Below are positions 12,453 to 28,025 of a stretch of 64,000 bases of DNA, piece after piece. The number at the start of each line of letters is the position of its first letter. Positions within the stretch are counted from its first letter, which is position 1. Position numbers and translations under genes: made by a program. The stretch is from assembly GCA_012295275.1 (NCBI GenBank), contig CM022672.1, positions 34,553,173 to 34,617,172 of the forward strand, written 5' to 3'. Below the pieces are notes generated by a model. It ran no database searches and was not told the DNA's origin. It was given only the letters and a program-made list of their open reading frames with translations. This DNA is from Chrysomallon squamiferum. Taxonomy: Eukaryota; Mollusca; Gastropoda; Neomphalida; Peltospiridae.

Positions 12453-12540
12453 ACACACACACACACACACATACACGCAAGCACACACAGATTCACACAT
12501 ATACACGCAAGCACACAGATACACACATATGCATAAAGAC
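12453..12540. repeat. (CA)n-rich stretch upstream of torsin copy 1
   Basis: CA repeats interrupted by ACGCAAG units; the equivalent lies at 62832-62890. Confidence 0.85.
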
Positions 12541-12794
12541 ACACGAAAGCAAATATACATCGGTTACAGATGTTTACAGTTACATCCTGTATATAATTTT
12601 ATACCACTGAACATATTTTCTTCACTTATCTCTCATGGGTCTAAATACTGGATAAACTGTATGATATAATACTGTTAACACGTACAATACACAAATTTAC
12701 TTTATGTTAAATTAACAACAGGCCTATGAGAAAACAACGTTTAAAAATAGTACTGCACAACAATTATTACTAGTAAAGTAAAACTGAATTAGTG

Positions 12795-13405
12795 TCATTG
12801 ACATTTTTATATCGAGCTACATTGTCACTGTTATTTTTCCTACTGAATTTTCACTTTTATACTGAGCTGTCACTGTTACTTTTTCCAACTGAATTTTCAC
12901 TTTTATACTGAGCTACATTGCCACTGTTACTTTTTCCTACTGAATTTTCACTTTTATACTAAGCTACAGAGTCACTGGAACTTTTTCCTACTGAATTTTC
13001 ACTTTTATACTGAGCTACATTGTCCCTGTCACGTTTCCTACTGAATTTTCACTTTTATACTGAGCTACAGAGTCATTGTTACTTTTTCCTACTGAATATT
13101 CACTTTTATACTGAGCTACGTTGTCACTGTTACTTTTTCCTGCTAAATGTTCACAGTTATACTGATCCATAGTGTCACTGGAACTTTTTCGTACTGAATA
13201 TTCACTTTTATACTGAGCTACATTGTCACTGTCACTTTTTCTTACTGAATTTTCACTTTTGTACTGAGCTACATTCTCACTGGAACTTTTTCGTACTGAA
13301 TATTCACTTTTGTACTGAGCTACATTGTCACTGTAATTTTTCAGCTCAGCTACATTTTTTTTTTTGTCTTACTTTTCTACTGAGCTACATTGTCACTGGC
13401 ACTTT
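12795..13405. repeat. About 50-bp minisatellite beside torsin copy 1
   Basis: Roughly a dozen copies of a unit containing ACTGAATTTTCACTTTTATACTGAGCTACATTGTCACTGTTACTTTTTCCT, written here as a description of the unit's parts: a GAATTTTCAC block, a TATACTGAGCTACA block and a CACTGTTACTTTT block. The same array occurs only at 63110-63795 and as one unit at about 14655-14710, always in torsin-block DNA. Confidence 0.9.
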
Positions 13406-13727
13406 TCAATAATAATTATAATTACATAAAGACTTGCAATAAATAGATTCGGCTGGAGTATAAAATTGTGTTTTTATATCTTTGTATCCATTTTAATTGT
13501 ATTAGTATTATTCTTATAATAATAATTATTAGAAATTACTGATAATTAGCATTACGGTGACCTGCTTACATTTTTATCTATAATTGTATTGATTATGTTA
13601 CCTGCGTATGTTACTATTCACGAAGCTACAGGTTAATAACAAATGCAAAAGTGACTTACCTGAATAGTGAAGGTTAAAGTTGAGCGCTGTTAAAAGATTT
13701 ACAATTATCTTATCTTTGACTACTGTT

Positions 13728-13805
13728 TTAAAAGAAAGGAATCAAAAAGACAAAGAAAGAAACACTCATGATATAAAACAGAGAGAGTTTAGCTTCAGTC
13801 GATCT
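13728..13805 (-). pseudogene. Hog first-exon relic inside R2
   Basis: Second copy of the leader-like relic: ATG at 13769 on the minus strand, codons for SVSFFVFLIPFF, then TAA at 13728-13730. The stretch before the ATG (ACTGAAGCTAAACTC) matches the start of hog first exons. Confidence 0.4.
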
Positions 13806-13864
13806 TTTCTCTACTGTAAAACCAACAATGGTTGTTTGACTATTTTCTAAAAAATCTTGTTATA

Positions 13865-13926
13865 ATATGTCTATCAAATGAAACTCGATATCTTTTCTGA
13901 AATTTCGTGCAAATTTGAACACCTGG

Positions 13927-13975
<49 letters not shown>

Positions 13976-14075
13976 CTTTTGATTATTTTTATACGGCAGC
14001 TTATATATATATTCCCAAATGTTCAAATATGCAGGAAAATTCAGAAAAGATATCGAGTTTTATTTGATAGACCTA
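13865..14075. repeat. Long imperfect inverted repeat (foldback) in R2
   Basis: The left arm reads GTCTATCAAATGAAACTCGA, then TATCTTTTCTGAA, on to GGGAATATAT. The right arm reads the reverse complement back through GAAAAGATATCGAGTTTTAT to TTGATAGAC. Arms are about 70 nt around a long AT run (13929-13972). A lone right arm is present at about 59877-59942. Confidence 0.8.
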
Positions 14076-14240
14076 GTAAAAAAAAATTAAATTCTTGAAT
14101 GCTTTTGATAGATGTCATTTCAAACTACATGTTCTGTAAAGTTCAGCCAAACTGAGACATAAGTAATTCCATATTTCTTTTCTTTTTCTCCTTTTTTTAT
14201 AGACCTTAATATACATTTAAAAAATATGATTATAAAAAGG

Positions 14241-14273
<33 letters not shown>

Positions 14274-14645
14274 TATTATTATTGTGTGTGCTGCCTAATG
14301 AATAAATAAAATAATAAATACAAACAACGAATAATACAGTAATTTAATATTTTAATTAAAAAAAAAAAAAAAAAAAATAATAAAGAGACTCGCCTGAAAC
14401 AAGTGCATATTATAATTTATGATAATTTCACTAACACTGAATACATTTACATCATTTCACGAATGTTAAAAATAGCTTTGCCTCGATCAAATACTGCATT
14501 AAACACGACCTAAGCGAAATAACTCTCTTTTACGTGAACAAAATTACAACAAAGACTGAGTCTCCATAAACACATAACCTGATCACTACGTCAAAGCGAT
14601 ACAGCAAGATCTGAAACTTTGAAAACAGTTTTATATTGATGAGTC

Positions 14646-15414
14646 TTTTGTTACTGAGCTACATCGTCACTGTTACTTTTCCTACTGAATTTTCACTTTT
14701 ATACTGAGCTACTTACATTTTTATCTATAATTGTATTGACTATGCGTACGTTGCTATTCACGAACCTACAGGTTAATAACAAATAGAAAAATAACTTACC
14801 TAAATAATGAAGGTTAAAACTAAGAAAAACACTTAAAATTTGTCTGTTTAAGTACGATCATCCGACATCTCTCTTGAAACCGAAACTAGGGAAATTCTGG
14901 GATTTTATTGATAATGTGTTTTATTTATTCTGAAAGTGCCTAAGACGCTGTAGCTCAGCTGAAACGTGTAAGTCCGAATGCACACCAGACGAGAGAGATT
15001 CCTCGACGCCATTTTCGCTGCTTAACCCCATGAGTCAGTGTTTGCAGAGCGCACGTGATTTTCGTTGTGTTTTTAAGTGCGATTCCATAAATTTCATGAC
15101 AAAGTTATTCCCATTAAAATTAGGCGTAACAAAAATTAACATTAATAGATTTTGACGATAGATGAGCCATATTAATATTTACAGAATAGCGATCATTTTT
15201 TTAATAATTATAATGACGTCCTATGGTTGTTGTAGTAAGGATAAATAAATTAACATATTTTTTTTTATTCATCCAAAAGATTATTTTGTTTATTTATCAG
15301 AATAGTCTTGAGGATTCTAGTATTTGACAGTTTTATGACAAAACTAAAAAAAAAAACATGCAGTTTGCCATTTTACTTTTTGATGTGATAAAGAAAAAAG
15401 TAAGCGATAAACCT

Positions 15415-15451
<37 letters not shown>

Positions 15452-15469
15452 TAACTTCTTACAGATGAC

Positions 15470-15542
<73 letters not shown>

Positions 15543-16043
15543 TAATAATATAATATGGAAAAATTTAAACTGTGTGAAATATATTTATTCTGAGTAAATA
15601 ATTCAATATTAATTGGTAATTTTACTACTTCCGGCAACTTTTAAATACTTATTTATTTCTCTTTATAGTGAATAAAAGTGTTATCAAAGATAAATTTAAT
15701 ATTTTTTTTAGTAAATTATATTTATTTATTACATTACAGAATAAACATGCTCTTGCTGACCAGAAAAAGGCCAGACTGACCACTTGACCATGCTGTTTGA
15801 CCAAGTTCTTCGGGTATTCTGATAGTACTCAGTTAAGTAAGCAGAAGATAAAATATCTCCACTATAAAAATGAGAACTGAATGGTTGGAGAATTTGCAGA
15901 GCTTTTAGAAAGTGTTTGGTTCAAGGGTGATAATTAAAAACTTTACTTATATGAATAGCGGACTACACTTATAATTATGTTATAATGTGAGTTATATTTT
16001 TACTTCTTCTTCTTCTTCTTGTTTTTATTTTTATTCTTTATAG
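14646..16043. other. No gene seen; poly-A and (AAT)n
   Basis: Starts with one torsin-block minisatellite unit and tail (to about 14830), then AT-rich unique sequence, a somewhat GC-richer patch at about 14940-15070, a poly-A run (15424-15449) and AAT repeats (15471-15540). No feature can be assigned to the GC-richer patch. Confidence 0.5.
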
Positions 16044-16224
16044 GATGGTTGTTGTTTTTTTGAGTTTAATGTACACAGATGTAAATGAAGAAATGTCGTC
16101 TCTGGCTGAATTTAATACAGATATGTGTTTATCTGAGTTTTGTCATACTGACTCCCAGATTACAAAGTGTGTTACCATGATGGTGTATTTCAAACAATTC
16201 TTGATGGGGAGAGGGAAACGTTAA
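16044..16224 (+). CDS. Possible orphan exon, 59 codons, weakly hog-like
   Basis: An acceptor-like ATAG at 16040-16043 is followed by an open frame from ATG 16045 to TAA 16224. It contains a segment reading EFNTDMCLSEFC. This resembles the fourth hog exon (LFNTESCSADFC), keeping F-N-T, an acidic residue, Cys, an acidic residue, then F-C. The rest does not match, the upstream hog exons are not seen and no clear donor follows. It could be a diverged hog exon or chance. Low confidence. Confidence 0.2.
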
Positions 16225-19079
16225 AGGTGTATTTCAAACATCTAATGGGCAAAAATATGACATTAATTCATGTGATTCATAAAAAATGGTACAAAACGGA
16301 ACATGAATATTTTTTTTTTTAGAAATGAATTATCTCGCGAGATCCCAACAAGTTTACCAAAATACAGTAAAAAAAAATCTCAGCAAATTTCGTGAAAACC
16401 TGACTTGCTTTAACAAAACAAACTTATTTATTCATAACGAGGTTACATCAGTCTGTTTCTAAATAGTTTTGAGAACTAAGTGGCTTGCTGAAACTGAGAT
16501 ATTTATAAACAGTTTGTTTCTTCATTTTTAGTTGTTCTTTTTTTTGTTGTTCTTTTTTGACAATTATATTAAATCTAGATTTTAAAACATACCATATTTT
16601 CATGATTGGACCAAAAGAAGTAAAATAAATAAACAAATAAATAAAATAAGAAGAAAGTTAGGAACGTCGAAAACAGCAGGTACCCATTAATGTGAATATA
16701 TCAGATCTTCAGAGAAGGGGAGATAATCGAAAACGTTTAGTGATTCTGTCTGAATGTGCACTTTCTCTCGAAACTAATGATAGAGAAACGAAAGTAATCA
16801 TCTTTTAATGATTGAAATAAAACCAGAAGGTGATTTTATTCGTTTTGATAAATTTATTAAATCACTTACTTTCAGTTTTCAGAGGTTTTCTTTATGGACA
16901 AAACGTCACTGAGATGACGTACATACACACTGTTTTCATGGCAACGGTAATACACAATTGTACTTCAACAATATTTAGCAGTGTACTAATTAAAGCAGTC
17001 TTTGTCAATAAAATTTCTTTGGTTTGAATACAAAGATTTAAATAATTTCCAACATATTTTAATTTTTCCTTTCTAAAAATTTGCATTCAGTAATTTGTTT
17101 AATTATAATAAAAACACGGTCATGTGGGATCGAACATTCATTGTGGATCTGTTAACTAGTTCCCCGTCACACCCAGTACCAGTGAAAACTACCAATTCTG
17201 CAGTAGCAGTAGTAGTAGTAGCAGTAGTAGTAGTAGTTGTAGTAGAAGTAGAAGTAATAAATAAATACATTGATAAAAAAAAGATTAATAATAATAATAA
17301 TAAGACACATACGCACTGAAACACACACACAGATACACACACAGAGAGAGACACACAGACACACACAGACACAGGCAAACACTCAGACACACATACACAC
17401 ACATACATAAACATTAAAACAGAATATCTTGCTGTCACGGAATTTAAATGAGCCAGTTCCGCAGTGCGGTTATTTCGAGTTATGTCCCTTGATTTGTCGT
17501 TAGATGTCGCTACGAAAACCAGATCGGCTGTTAAGAACACAGCACGACGAAGCAAACTGTTATCAACAAAACACACTCTAAATACCCGCGACATAAGCCT
17601 GTTGATAAGCTGATAACCGACCAGAATCTCTCCACTCATCTCTGATTGATTGCAGACTCAGAGGTAAGATTTCATTACGAAACCATTCAATTATTCATCT
17701 AACATACTCTGTACGTAAACAAACTCAAACAGTTACAAACTAACCAAGGGCTTTGACTCTGCCCAGCGAGTTGGATGTGGTCACCTCGTTCCTGTTCCCT
17801 GTGGAACACGTGTAATATCCGCTTCATATTGCCATGTAATACTAGAAAGTTAAATATAACAGTTAAACATTACTATAATACTTTACTCAATTCGTCATTC
17901 TTAAAATCGGCAAACAATTTAAAAAGGTAAAACATTTTAAGCTGTACCTTTTCTGGAATGCCAGACAACTCGGCACAGGGACAATCTTGTCTATTGTTGT
18001 TTGTTAAATTAACGTATTCTCACCGAAATAAAAGGATGTGTTTTTGTTAGTATTGAATTAGTCCCACCTCAACCTAAACGTCCTGAAACGAAGCGTCATG
18101 TTGGATTGATAAATGGCTGATCCATTTATCTTTGAAGATAGTTTCCGGTTTTCGAATAATTTGTTTTTGTTCTACAGTCGGTGACTTGAACATTGGAGAT
18201 GATCCCAGAAAAAACATGCAAAATTTCTTTATCGTACTTTAGCTAGTAACAACATAGCCTCCTGACTTCCAATGAGTGGCTAATGAACAAGTAAATGATA
18301 TCACCATACAGACGTTGTGTTGTTATTTTACCTGCCATTAAAAAGTAAATCCAGTTTGCGAGCAGGATGACATTGTCAGCAAGTAATGCATATAACCGTC
18401 CGACTTATTTAGATCGCTATTGTTGAATGCATGTGTCGGTTACCGGCCAGGTGTTAAATCTTAGTCACACAAACTTGTACGTGACTGTGTAGTTATATGT
18501 GTATAATTTTATGACGTTGTGATGTATATGAATATGTTAAAGATTAGTAGTGAATGTATTAGGAAAGTGTGAATTGTATAGTTGCATGGAGGAATAACAT
18601 ATGGTGTTATGTCATGTATTGTTTGATAGGAACAATGTATTAGCGATATGTGGCAAGATGTTTAATTATTTATGACAGTCTAGGGAATGTCATGCGATAT
18701 ATATATGTATTTCTTATTGTAATGTCATGTATTCTAGTCTTGTTGTATTTTAGTTAATTGATTTGACTGTTTCAAGGTTTTAAACATACATTGTGTGTGA
18801 CGTCAAATAAAAAGCCATTGTCCTGTACCTACAGCTGTTTGTCTTTGTGAAAACAAACTCAAATACTATTACATATATTATAAATTTTAAGCACAACACA
18901 CACATATATATAATACATGTACATAAGAAAAATCAAACCCTATGACTAGTACAACATCCCATTCCGATTTCAATAACATGTTTTTAACAACTTTAATTAC
19001 ATTTACTTAGACTAATAGTAACATAGATAGTCCAATATCAGGTCACATTGCACTGTTTATGTAGTGCTGCTATATCCAG
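16225..19079. other. Long stretch without a recognised gene
   Basis: AT-rich, with GTA repeats (17200-17255) and CA-rich DNA (17305-17405). Open frames over the CA run on the minus strand (17103-17639) are repeat-driven plus about 70 unremarkable residues. From 17640 to 18850 the sequence is unusually free of simple repeats and ends with AATAAA at about 18806-18811 followed by GCCATTGTCCTGTACC. This could be the 3' end of an unrecognised transcript or a retroelement terminus, but nothing decides it. Confidence 0.4.
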
Positions 19080-19385
19080 ACAGTAATTAATCACACAATA
19101 TCATGTATCCAAGTTTTATTCAGTAAATAGATACCTAGACAGAGAACTACATCAATACAATAATCTCTCTGTGAAAACCAGTTTGAGTATTTAAACAAAG
19201 CGTCAATACTAAACCAGAAAGTAATTAATTACACAGTATCGTGTATCCAAGTTTTATTCAGTAAATAGATACCTAGACAGAGAACTACATCAATAAAATA
19301 ATCTCTCTGTGAAAACCAGTTTGAGTATTTAAACAAAGCGTCCATACTAAACCAGACAGTAATTAATCACACAGTATCATGCAGC
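19080..19385. repeat. About 141-bp tandem repeat, two full copies plus a partial
   Basis: The unit begins AGTAATTAATCACACA and contains CCAAGTTTTATTCAGTAAAT and CTCTCTGTGAAAACCAGTTT. Copies start near 19080, 19221 and 19361 (partial). Confidence 0.9.
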
Positions 19386-19929
19386 TTCCAAGTGGCTGTT
19401 TATCTTCCTGCTCCCTGGGTCGTAAAGTGCAACACTTGGAATAAATCAAGCGGTGCGACCCGGAAGTGAGGAGGATTCGCGGAATGGGAAGATAACTCTA
19501 AATAATTATACTGCGGAACCGGCCCATTGCGTAACAAATTTGTCTTTCTACCACGTCCGCACTTTTTATTTTTGGCGCCAATTTTTCCACTCCACGGGGT
19601 TGTTTTAAAGCAGCTCGCACTTGGTAGTTAAAGTGAGAGTAGAAAAGTCAGCCCAACAGCCCAGTCAGGCGGGTAACCGATGTTTCTGAATGACATTTTC
19701 TTTACGGACGAGTATGGTAAACCATTGTCTGTTCTTATTTTGACAGGGTGTAATGTGCACTTAACCTGTGTCAGTAACAGTTCATAAATAAAAAATAACT
19801 GTTTAATTGTCCTCCTTGCAGATTGTTATTCTATCTTGGTTTCCTCACATAACCTTACTCGTATCATATTTATAAATCCTTTCATAGCGACAGAGACAAA
19901 TATAAATATATTTACATCAACACCCAGTC

Positions 19930-19960
<31 letters not shown>

Positions 19961-20681
19961 TCCACAAACATACTCACACACATAGACAGATACACTAATA
20001 GTAAATTCCTGAAATTCACAGAATGCTTAAAAATTCAAATCCAAACGTTGTAATTTTGGGACGTTCTAAAACTCAGAGATTGTTGAGTAAAAGATGATAC
20101 AAAGTTATATTTTGTTAGAATGCAAAACTTTTAATTCATTCAAAAGAGATTTGAAACTAAAATAAAGGAAGTGACCATATATAAACATTTGAAGTGACCA
20201 TATATAATCATAAGTTTGACCTGTCTCTACAATAAAATGAAATCATTTGCTGACTTCATAATTTTCTGAATAATCTATCTTCATATGTGACATCAACATT
20301 GGTTGCTTGGTCAGTCTTATTTGGATTGAGACCAGTTAGGATCCTCTGACAACGTCATCATTACACCTGTGACGTCTACGCGTTGTGCATGCTGCTGTTG
20401 TGCATACTGCTGTTTTGTGAACTGATAAAATATGGTCTCGATTCTAACACCGTACAATTACATGTATGTCAGTATTACGTGAATGAATGTGTCTGAGTAA
20501 GTGTGTTTCTGTGTACATCTGTATCATGTGTTTAGACAAATCGAGTTTAGAGTATCACTGAGAAAAACAATAAAGTCAGTATAATTCAGACTGGCAGGAG
20601 AGAACAGTTTATTTATCATCAAAACAATAAGTTTCCATCTAGAAACCTGAAATACAGTTGTGGAAATTGTCTAACTTTATT
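19386..20681. other. GC-richer patch, then downstream flank of hog relic B
   Basis: 19386-19700 is less AT-rich than its surroundings but shows no convincing exon. 19860-20620 parallels 22310-22930 (ATAAATCCTTTCA, CA-rich DNA, GGATCCTCTGACAACGTCATCATTACAC, GTGACGTCTACGCGTTGTGCA), so the DNA downstream of relic B and of the intact gene C is a direct duplication. Confidence 0.6.
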
Positions 20682-20998
20682 TCAGGCGCGGAAAAGACTT
20701 TTATACACGGGTTCCAAGTGTGACAAAATCGGACTGAAACCACCTTCTTGCCACGGTTCTAACAACCAAGGAAACCATCGAAATGGAGCTATTGCAATAT
20801 TTTGTACGAAATCTTGATTGAGAACATTACAAAAGCAGGAAGCCAGAATCCCATTAACAACAACAGTTCCCGTGACCGTCAGAGGAGCGTACAAACCTGG
20901 AGATAATTTCAAGTAGGTGTCTATGTGAATATCTATGACTGTGTGGTGTATGCATATAACTATATGTACTACTATATGTACGTGTGTGTGTATATGTG

Positions 20999-21053
<55 letters not shown>

Positions 21054-21345
21054 GCGCGCACATATATATTACTGTCTTACCAGAATTACCAGAATTACCA
21101 TATTATAATTATTATTGCAATTACAATTTTCACTGTAATGCGAGTCTTACTACTAATACAAATACTATTGTTACTACTACTGTTACTAATATTAATACAA
21201 GTTACTAGACAAAGTGTACTATAACTACAACTACTGTTATTATTATTTAGTACTATTACTAGCTTACCTTGTTTGTTTGAAAGAAATATTTGTACAACTC
21301 GTTCTGGACAGTTGTTTTATAATCACTCTTGTTACTGACATAATT
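20682..21345 (-). pseudogene. Hog copy B: last exon plus a damaged fourth exon
   Basis: The last exon (20896-20682, acceptor CTCCAG) is open to TGA at 20682-20684 and encodes GLYAPLTVTGTVVVNGILAS, then CF in place of the CY of the intact genes, then APFRWFPWLLEPWQEGGFSP. This is the C-terminal Hint strand region and tail. To its right, 21268 to about 21345 is the rest of the fourth exon: CPERVVQIFLSNKQG and a good donor are kept, but about 30 nt in the middle are deleted, breaking the frame. Third, second and first exons were not found. The last exon diverges from copies C and D more than those do from each other. Non-functional as a hog gene. Confidence 0.75.
21004..21060. repeat. (CA)n microsatellite in the relic's fourth intron
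   Basis: CA repeat ending in a short CGCGCG patch. Confidence 0.95.
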
Positions 21346-21615
21346 GTCCATTGTTATTTAAAACTTTTACAGTATCTGTTTTCCCTGTTTTGTTATTATT
21401 ATTTTAAATAAAATAAAATCTCTTGAAATAAGCTTTTGGTGACTTAAGCCTGACTTTTTTAAAGGTTAAAAACGTACAAAATACGAAAAGTGGATTTTTG
21501 AAATCTGAAATGTGATATTTTTTTTACATTATTATAGATATCTTCAAAAAGGGTTTTCTCCATTTAAATTTATTTTTATTTTTTATTATTTATTTTTTTC
21601 ACAACTTATATAATG

Positions 21616-21672
<57 letters not shown>

Positions 21673-22213
21673 TTTCATAATTATGTTAATATTACATCAT
21701 TCCAGATATTTAAATAATTAAAATAAAATTGAAAAGACGAGAAGAAAATATTTTGGAAAAATAGTCAAAACATAATAATAAAACAAAATAAATGAAAATA
21801 CGTCACATTTTCTTCTGGATATATTCAAACATAAATGGGAATAATAATGAAAGAGAAAACTGGATTCCGTCCTTTTTGTAATTTTCATGATGATGACTTT
21901 CAATGGTAAATCTTCATCTTCTGAGATGAATGAAGTTACACATACTAATATTAAATTCCTAAAACTCAAGATAAATATAACATTGTGCACAGAATGCTCA
22001 AAACTTCAAGAGAAAACTTTGAAGATATTGTAACTTTCGGTCTGTTGAGCTTTAATGGATTTAATAGGGAAACAGAGAAAACTGTATAATCTCCTTTTTG
22101 TTGTGCATCTAAATTGTCTGGTATGTTTTACATGTTACCATCCCAGAATCATTTTATAAAAATAATACTAGACGAACTATTTAAATGTAGCTTGGTATCA
22201 TGAAACATAAATA
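21346..22213. other. No gene seen; (AAT)n at 21614-21671
   Basis: AT-rich. At 21838-21960 a decayed copy of the retroelement-like segment at 22214 appears (AATAATGAAAGAGAAAA, then TTTTTGTAATTTTC). Confidence 0.5.
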
Positions 22214-22345
22214 ATGAAAGAGAAAAATGGATTCTGTGATTTTTGTAATTCTGACGATCATGAGTTTCAGAGTCTTTTCAATTGTAAATCTTTATATTCT
22301 GAGGTGAGTGAAAATATTTATAAATCCTTTCACAGAGACAGACGA
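22214..22345 (+). mobile_element. Probable LINE reverse-transcriptase C-terminal relic
   Basis: The frame from 22214 encodes GFCDFCNSDDHEFQSLFNCK, continuing SLYSEVSENI. A CxxC motif followed by an acidic/His segment, then F-x-C and LY, is the usual C-terminal zinc-finger-like tail of many animal non-LTR retrotransposon ORF2 proteins. Only this tail is present, and the frame then runs into a CA-rich microsatellite. Related, more decayed copies lie near 21840 and 27660-27870. Family placement rests on this short motif only. Confidence 0.35.
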
Positions 22346-22793
22346 ATATATAAATATATTTACATAAACACCCAGACACACATACACATACACATAGACA
22401 CACACAAACACACTCACACACGCACACACAGAAATACACTCAGACACACACACAAACTCAGACATATTCATAAAAACACAAATACACACACAGACACACA
22501 AATACACACACACTCAGAGTCAGATACACACACTATATTAAATTCCTGGAACTTAAGATCAATATTGCATGGTGCACAGAAGTCATCAGTTTATTTCATC
22601 ATTTTCTCAATGATCTCTCTTTATATGTGACATCAACATTGGTTGTTTGTATTGAGATCAGTTAGGATCCTCTGACAACGTCATCATTACACATGTGACG
22701 TCTACGCGTTGTGCACGCTGCTGTTTACTTTGCTCTGTGAGCTGATAAAACATGTCTCAATTCTGACAGACAGAAAACCAAACATTCACATGT
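22346..22793. other. CA-rich DNA and duplicated downstream flank of gene C
   Basis: CA-rich repeats at 22370-22530, then sequence parallel to 20280-20420 (TGACATCAACATTGGTTG, GTTAGGATCCTCTGACAACG). Confidence 0.6.
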
Positions 22794-23002
22794 AAACTTG
22801 AATGTACTACAAAGAGTGTGTGTGTGTATGTGTTTCTGTGTTCGTATGTATCAAGGGTTTAGACAAATTGAGTTGAGGGCATTATTGACAAAAACAATAA
22901 AGTCACTATAATTGAGATTGGCAGGACAGAACTGTTTATTTATCATGAAACAATAAGTTTTCGTCCAAAAACCTGAAATTCAGTTGTGGTAATTTTCTAA
23001 CT

Positions 23003-26049
<3,047 letters not shown>

Positions 26050-26099
26050 TCTGCAGTAATAGCACTACCAATAGAAAAACCAACAGGAACATAATTTAA

Positions 26100-27885
26100 A
26101 TAGTTTCATATATTCAAATACGCACAGGTTTTTTTTTCACTTAATTCGATCGATCCAGTAACAAATACTTGTAGTTTTCTTTTTTTTTCCAAGCTGCTCG
26201 TTTGTTCATGATCGTTATTAAAAAGGACATTATGTTGCTATAATAAAAAGCGTTTATTTGAAATTCTCTTGTAAAACTACATATTTATTAGATAAGCGAG
26301 AAGTGGTACTATCGTTTACATAATGTAGTGAATAACGTTGAATACAGTTTTATTCAGTTTGTAATACAGACTCCAGCTACATAAAGTACAGGGAATCAGA
26401 TAAGTTATGTAGTGTTGTGTGTTTATTTCTTTTAATTAGACATTTCACTATTGTATAAGACTTTAATTATTGTGTATTCATATCACAGCCAAAACATTAT
26501 AAAGAGGTTTAGCAAGCAAAATACAAAGGCTCGGACTACTGTTTAGATTTCGGATCACAATCAAACTCAACTATGTTGTGAATGTTAATTTGCCTAACCC
26601 CGGGGCAATTGTCCAGTTTGTGTCTTTATAAACGTGGCTCGGGTACCACCCAGCTATCGGCTTTGTGTGAAACACGTGTAAACAAACTTACATTAACACA
26701 AACAACATCAGCCCGATGTTGAGTACGACCACCACGTAAACCACGTCTCACTGTGTGACGTGTGTAACAAACACAAAATACAAACACAAAATACAAACAC
26801 AAAATACAAACACAAAATACATTTTCTGTCAAGTTATTTTCAAAAACGTAACACAAGTTTGCATGATACTAAGGAAAATGCATTGTACTTGGTTTCTAGT
26901 TATCACGAGATTATTATAACTAGCATTCGTTATTTCTAATGTCTTATTATTCCCTAAACAGTTACAGAAAACTGTAAGGTATTGAATCAGTAACAGAGGT
27001 TCTTTTTGTGTTGTTATATTCTAAAGGAAAGTGTTACGAACAAATTGGAATGCAGTTATATCTAATAAAAACAAAAAGAGAAATTGTTACTGCAGTTAAT
27101 ATGTTGGCCTTGTCTTAAGTCAATCCAGATAGTTCAAAAATATTAAGGAAGATTTAATTCAACCCAGACTGAAAGTCTCTCTTCACTGTATTCAAAACTA
27201 GATGTTGATAATGCATCGGTCGAATGTCAGTTAGACTTGTTTGGCAAGATTGTAAAATTAAAATAATTATAATACGGATGTGAAAACCGGGGATTCAGTT
27301 AAAGAATTCATCTCAAGTTTCACAGATATTTTATGTAAACACCAAACGTTCTGGTGAATTAGCGATACTTCCGTTGTTTATAAGTACTGAAATAAGAATT
27401 AGTATATATTGGGTAAATGTTTCTAATTGTATGAATCTAACTTAATATCTTGCTATCTTAAGTCTTTGGTTATCTTTAGTAAAAGTATTTCTAGATAAAC
27501 GCATGTTTCTAACATGTATAGCTTCATTGACGTGAAAATATTGTGATTTAAAACACGCTGTAAAAACAATACTACATGATCATATGTTAAAAAACGATGA
27601 TGAATTTGAGTGGGTTAACGAATTTACGACTGGTAATGTGAAACATTTATGGGTTTAATATCTGAAAGAGAAAAATTGCATCGGTCATTTTTATAATGAA
27701 TCTAAATTGTCTGAAATATTTTAAATGTTGTCATGCTGTACTCATAACAATGTTATAAATGCAAAATTAATTCAAAGCTATTTTTCTAACACTAAAACAG
27801 AAATGGTAAATGGTATCTGTCACTTTTGGAATTTTTATGGTGAAAAATTATTTTTAACCGTACAACTTTATCTGCTGAGATAAAT

Positions 27886-27924
<39 letters not shown>

Positions 27925-28025
27925 AAGCTATATATATATACACACACACACACATCATAATTAATATTATAATTAATATTATAATACACTTTGAAGAAAC
28001 AAAATGTTGACATTTATTTTCAACA
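26100..28025. other. Spacer between the two hog arms, left part
   Basis: Mostly AT-rich DNA without a gene. It includes the repeat at 26577-26830, a decayed retroelement-tail copy (27660-27870), and CA repeats with AT palindromes (27887-27990). Confidence 0.5.
26577..26830. repeat. Dispersed repeat, inverted copy at 58715-58955
   Basis: The segment around GGTACCACCC, ACATCAGCCCGATGTTGAGTA and ACCACGTAAACCACGTCTCACTG is found in reverse complement near 58790-58950. In both copies it borders a 13-bp tandem repeat (ACAAACACAAAAT at 26770-26820; mirror at 58718-58770). Confidence 0.85.

Larger units (their letters stand above)
13679..14645. repeat. Direct repeat R2, copy of R1
   Basis: Recapitulates 8998-9910 in order: GAGCGCT start, hog first-exon relic, foldback, AAT repeats, GAGACTCGCCTGAAACAAGTG and ATTGATGAGTCTTTT. 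It is followed directly by one minisatellite unit and the tail seen at 13560-13680, so the torsin-containing middle is missing from this second unit. Confidence 0.75.

Noticed and set aside
8998-14645. R1/R2 as LTRs of a retrotransposon
   Set aside because: They are direct repeats flanking an open frame, but no gag/pol, primer-binding site or TG...CA termini are seen, the inner gene is antisense torsin, and the tail of unit one recurs after R2, which fits tandem duplication better.
17103-17639. 178-codon minus-strand frame
   Set aside because: Its middle is Cys/Val from a CA repeat and its end Thr from GTA repeats; the first 70 codons match no family and have no splice signals I trust.
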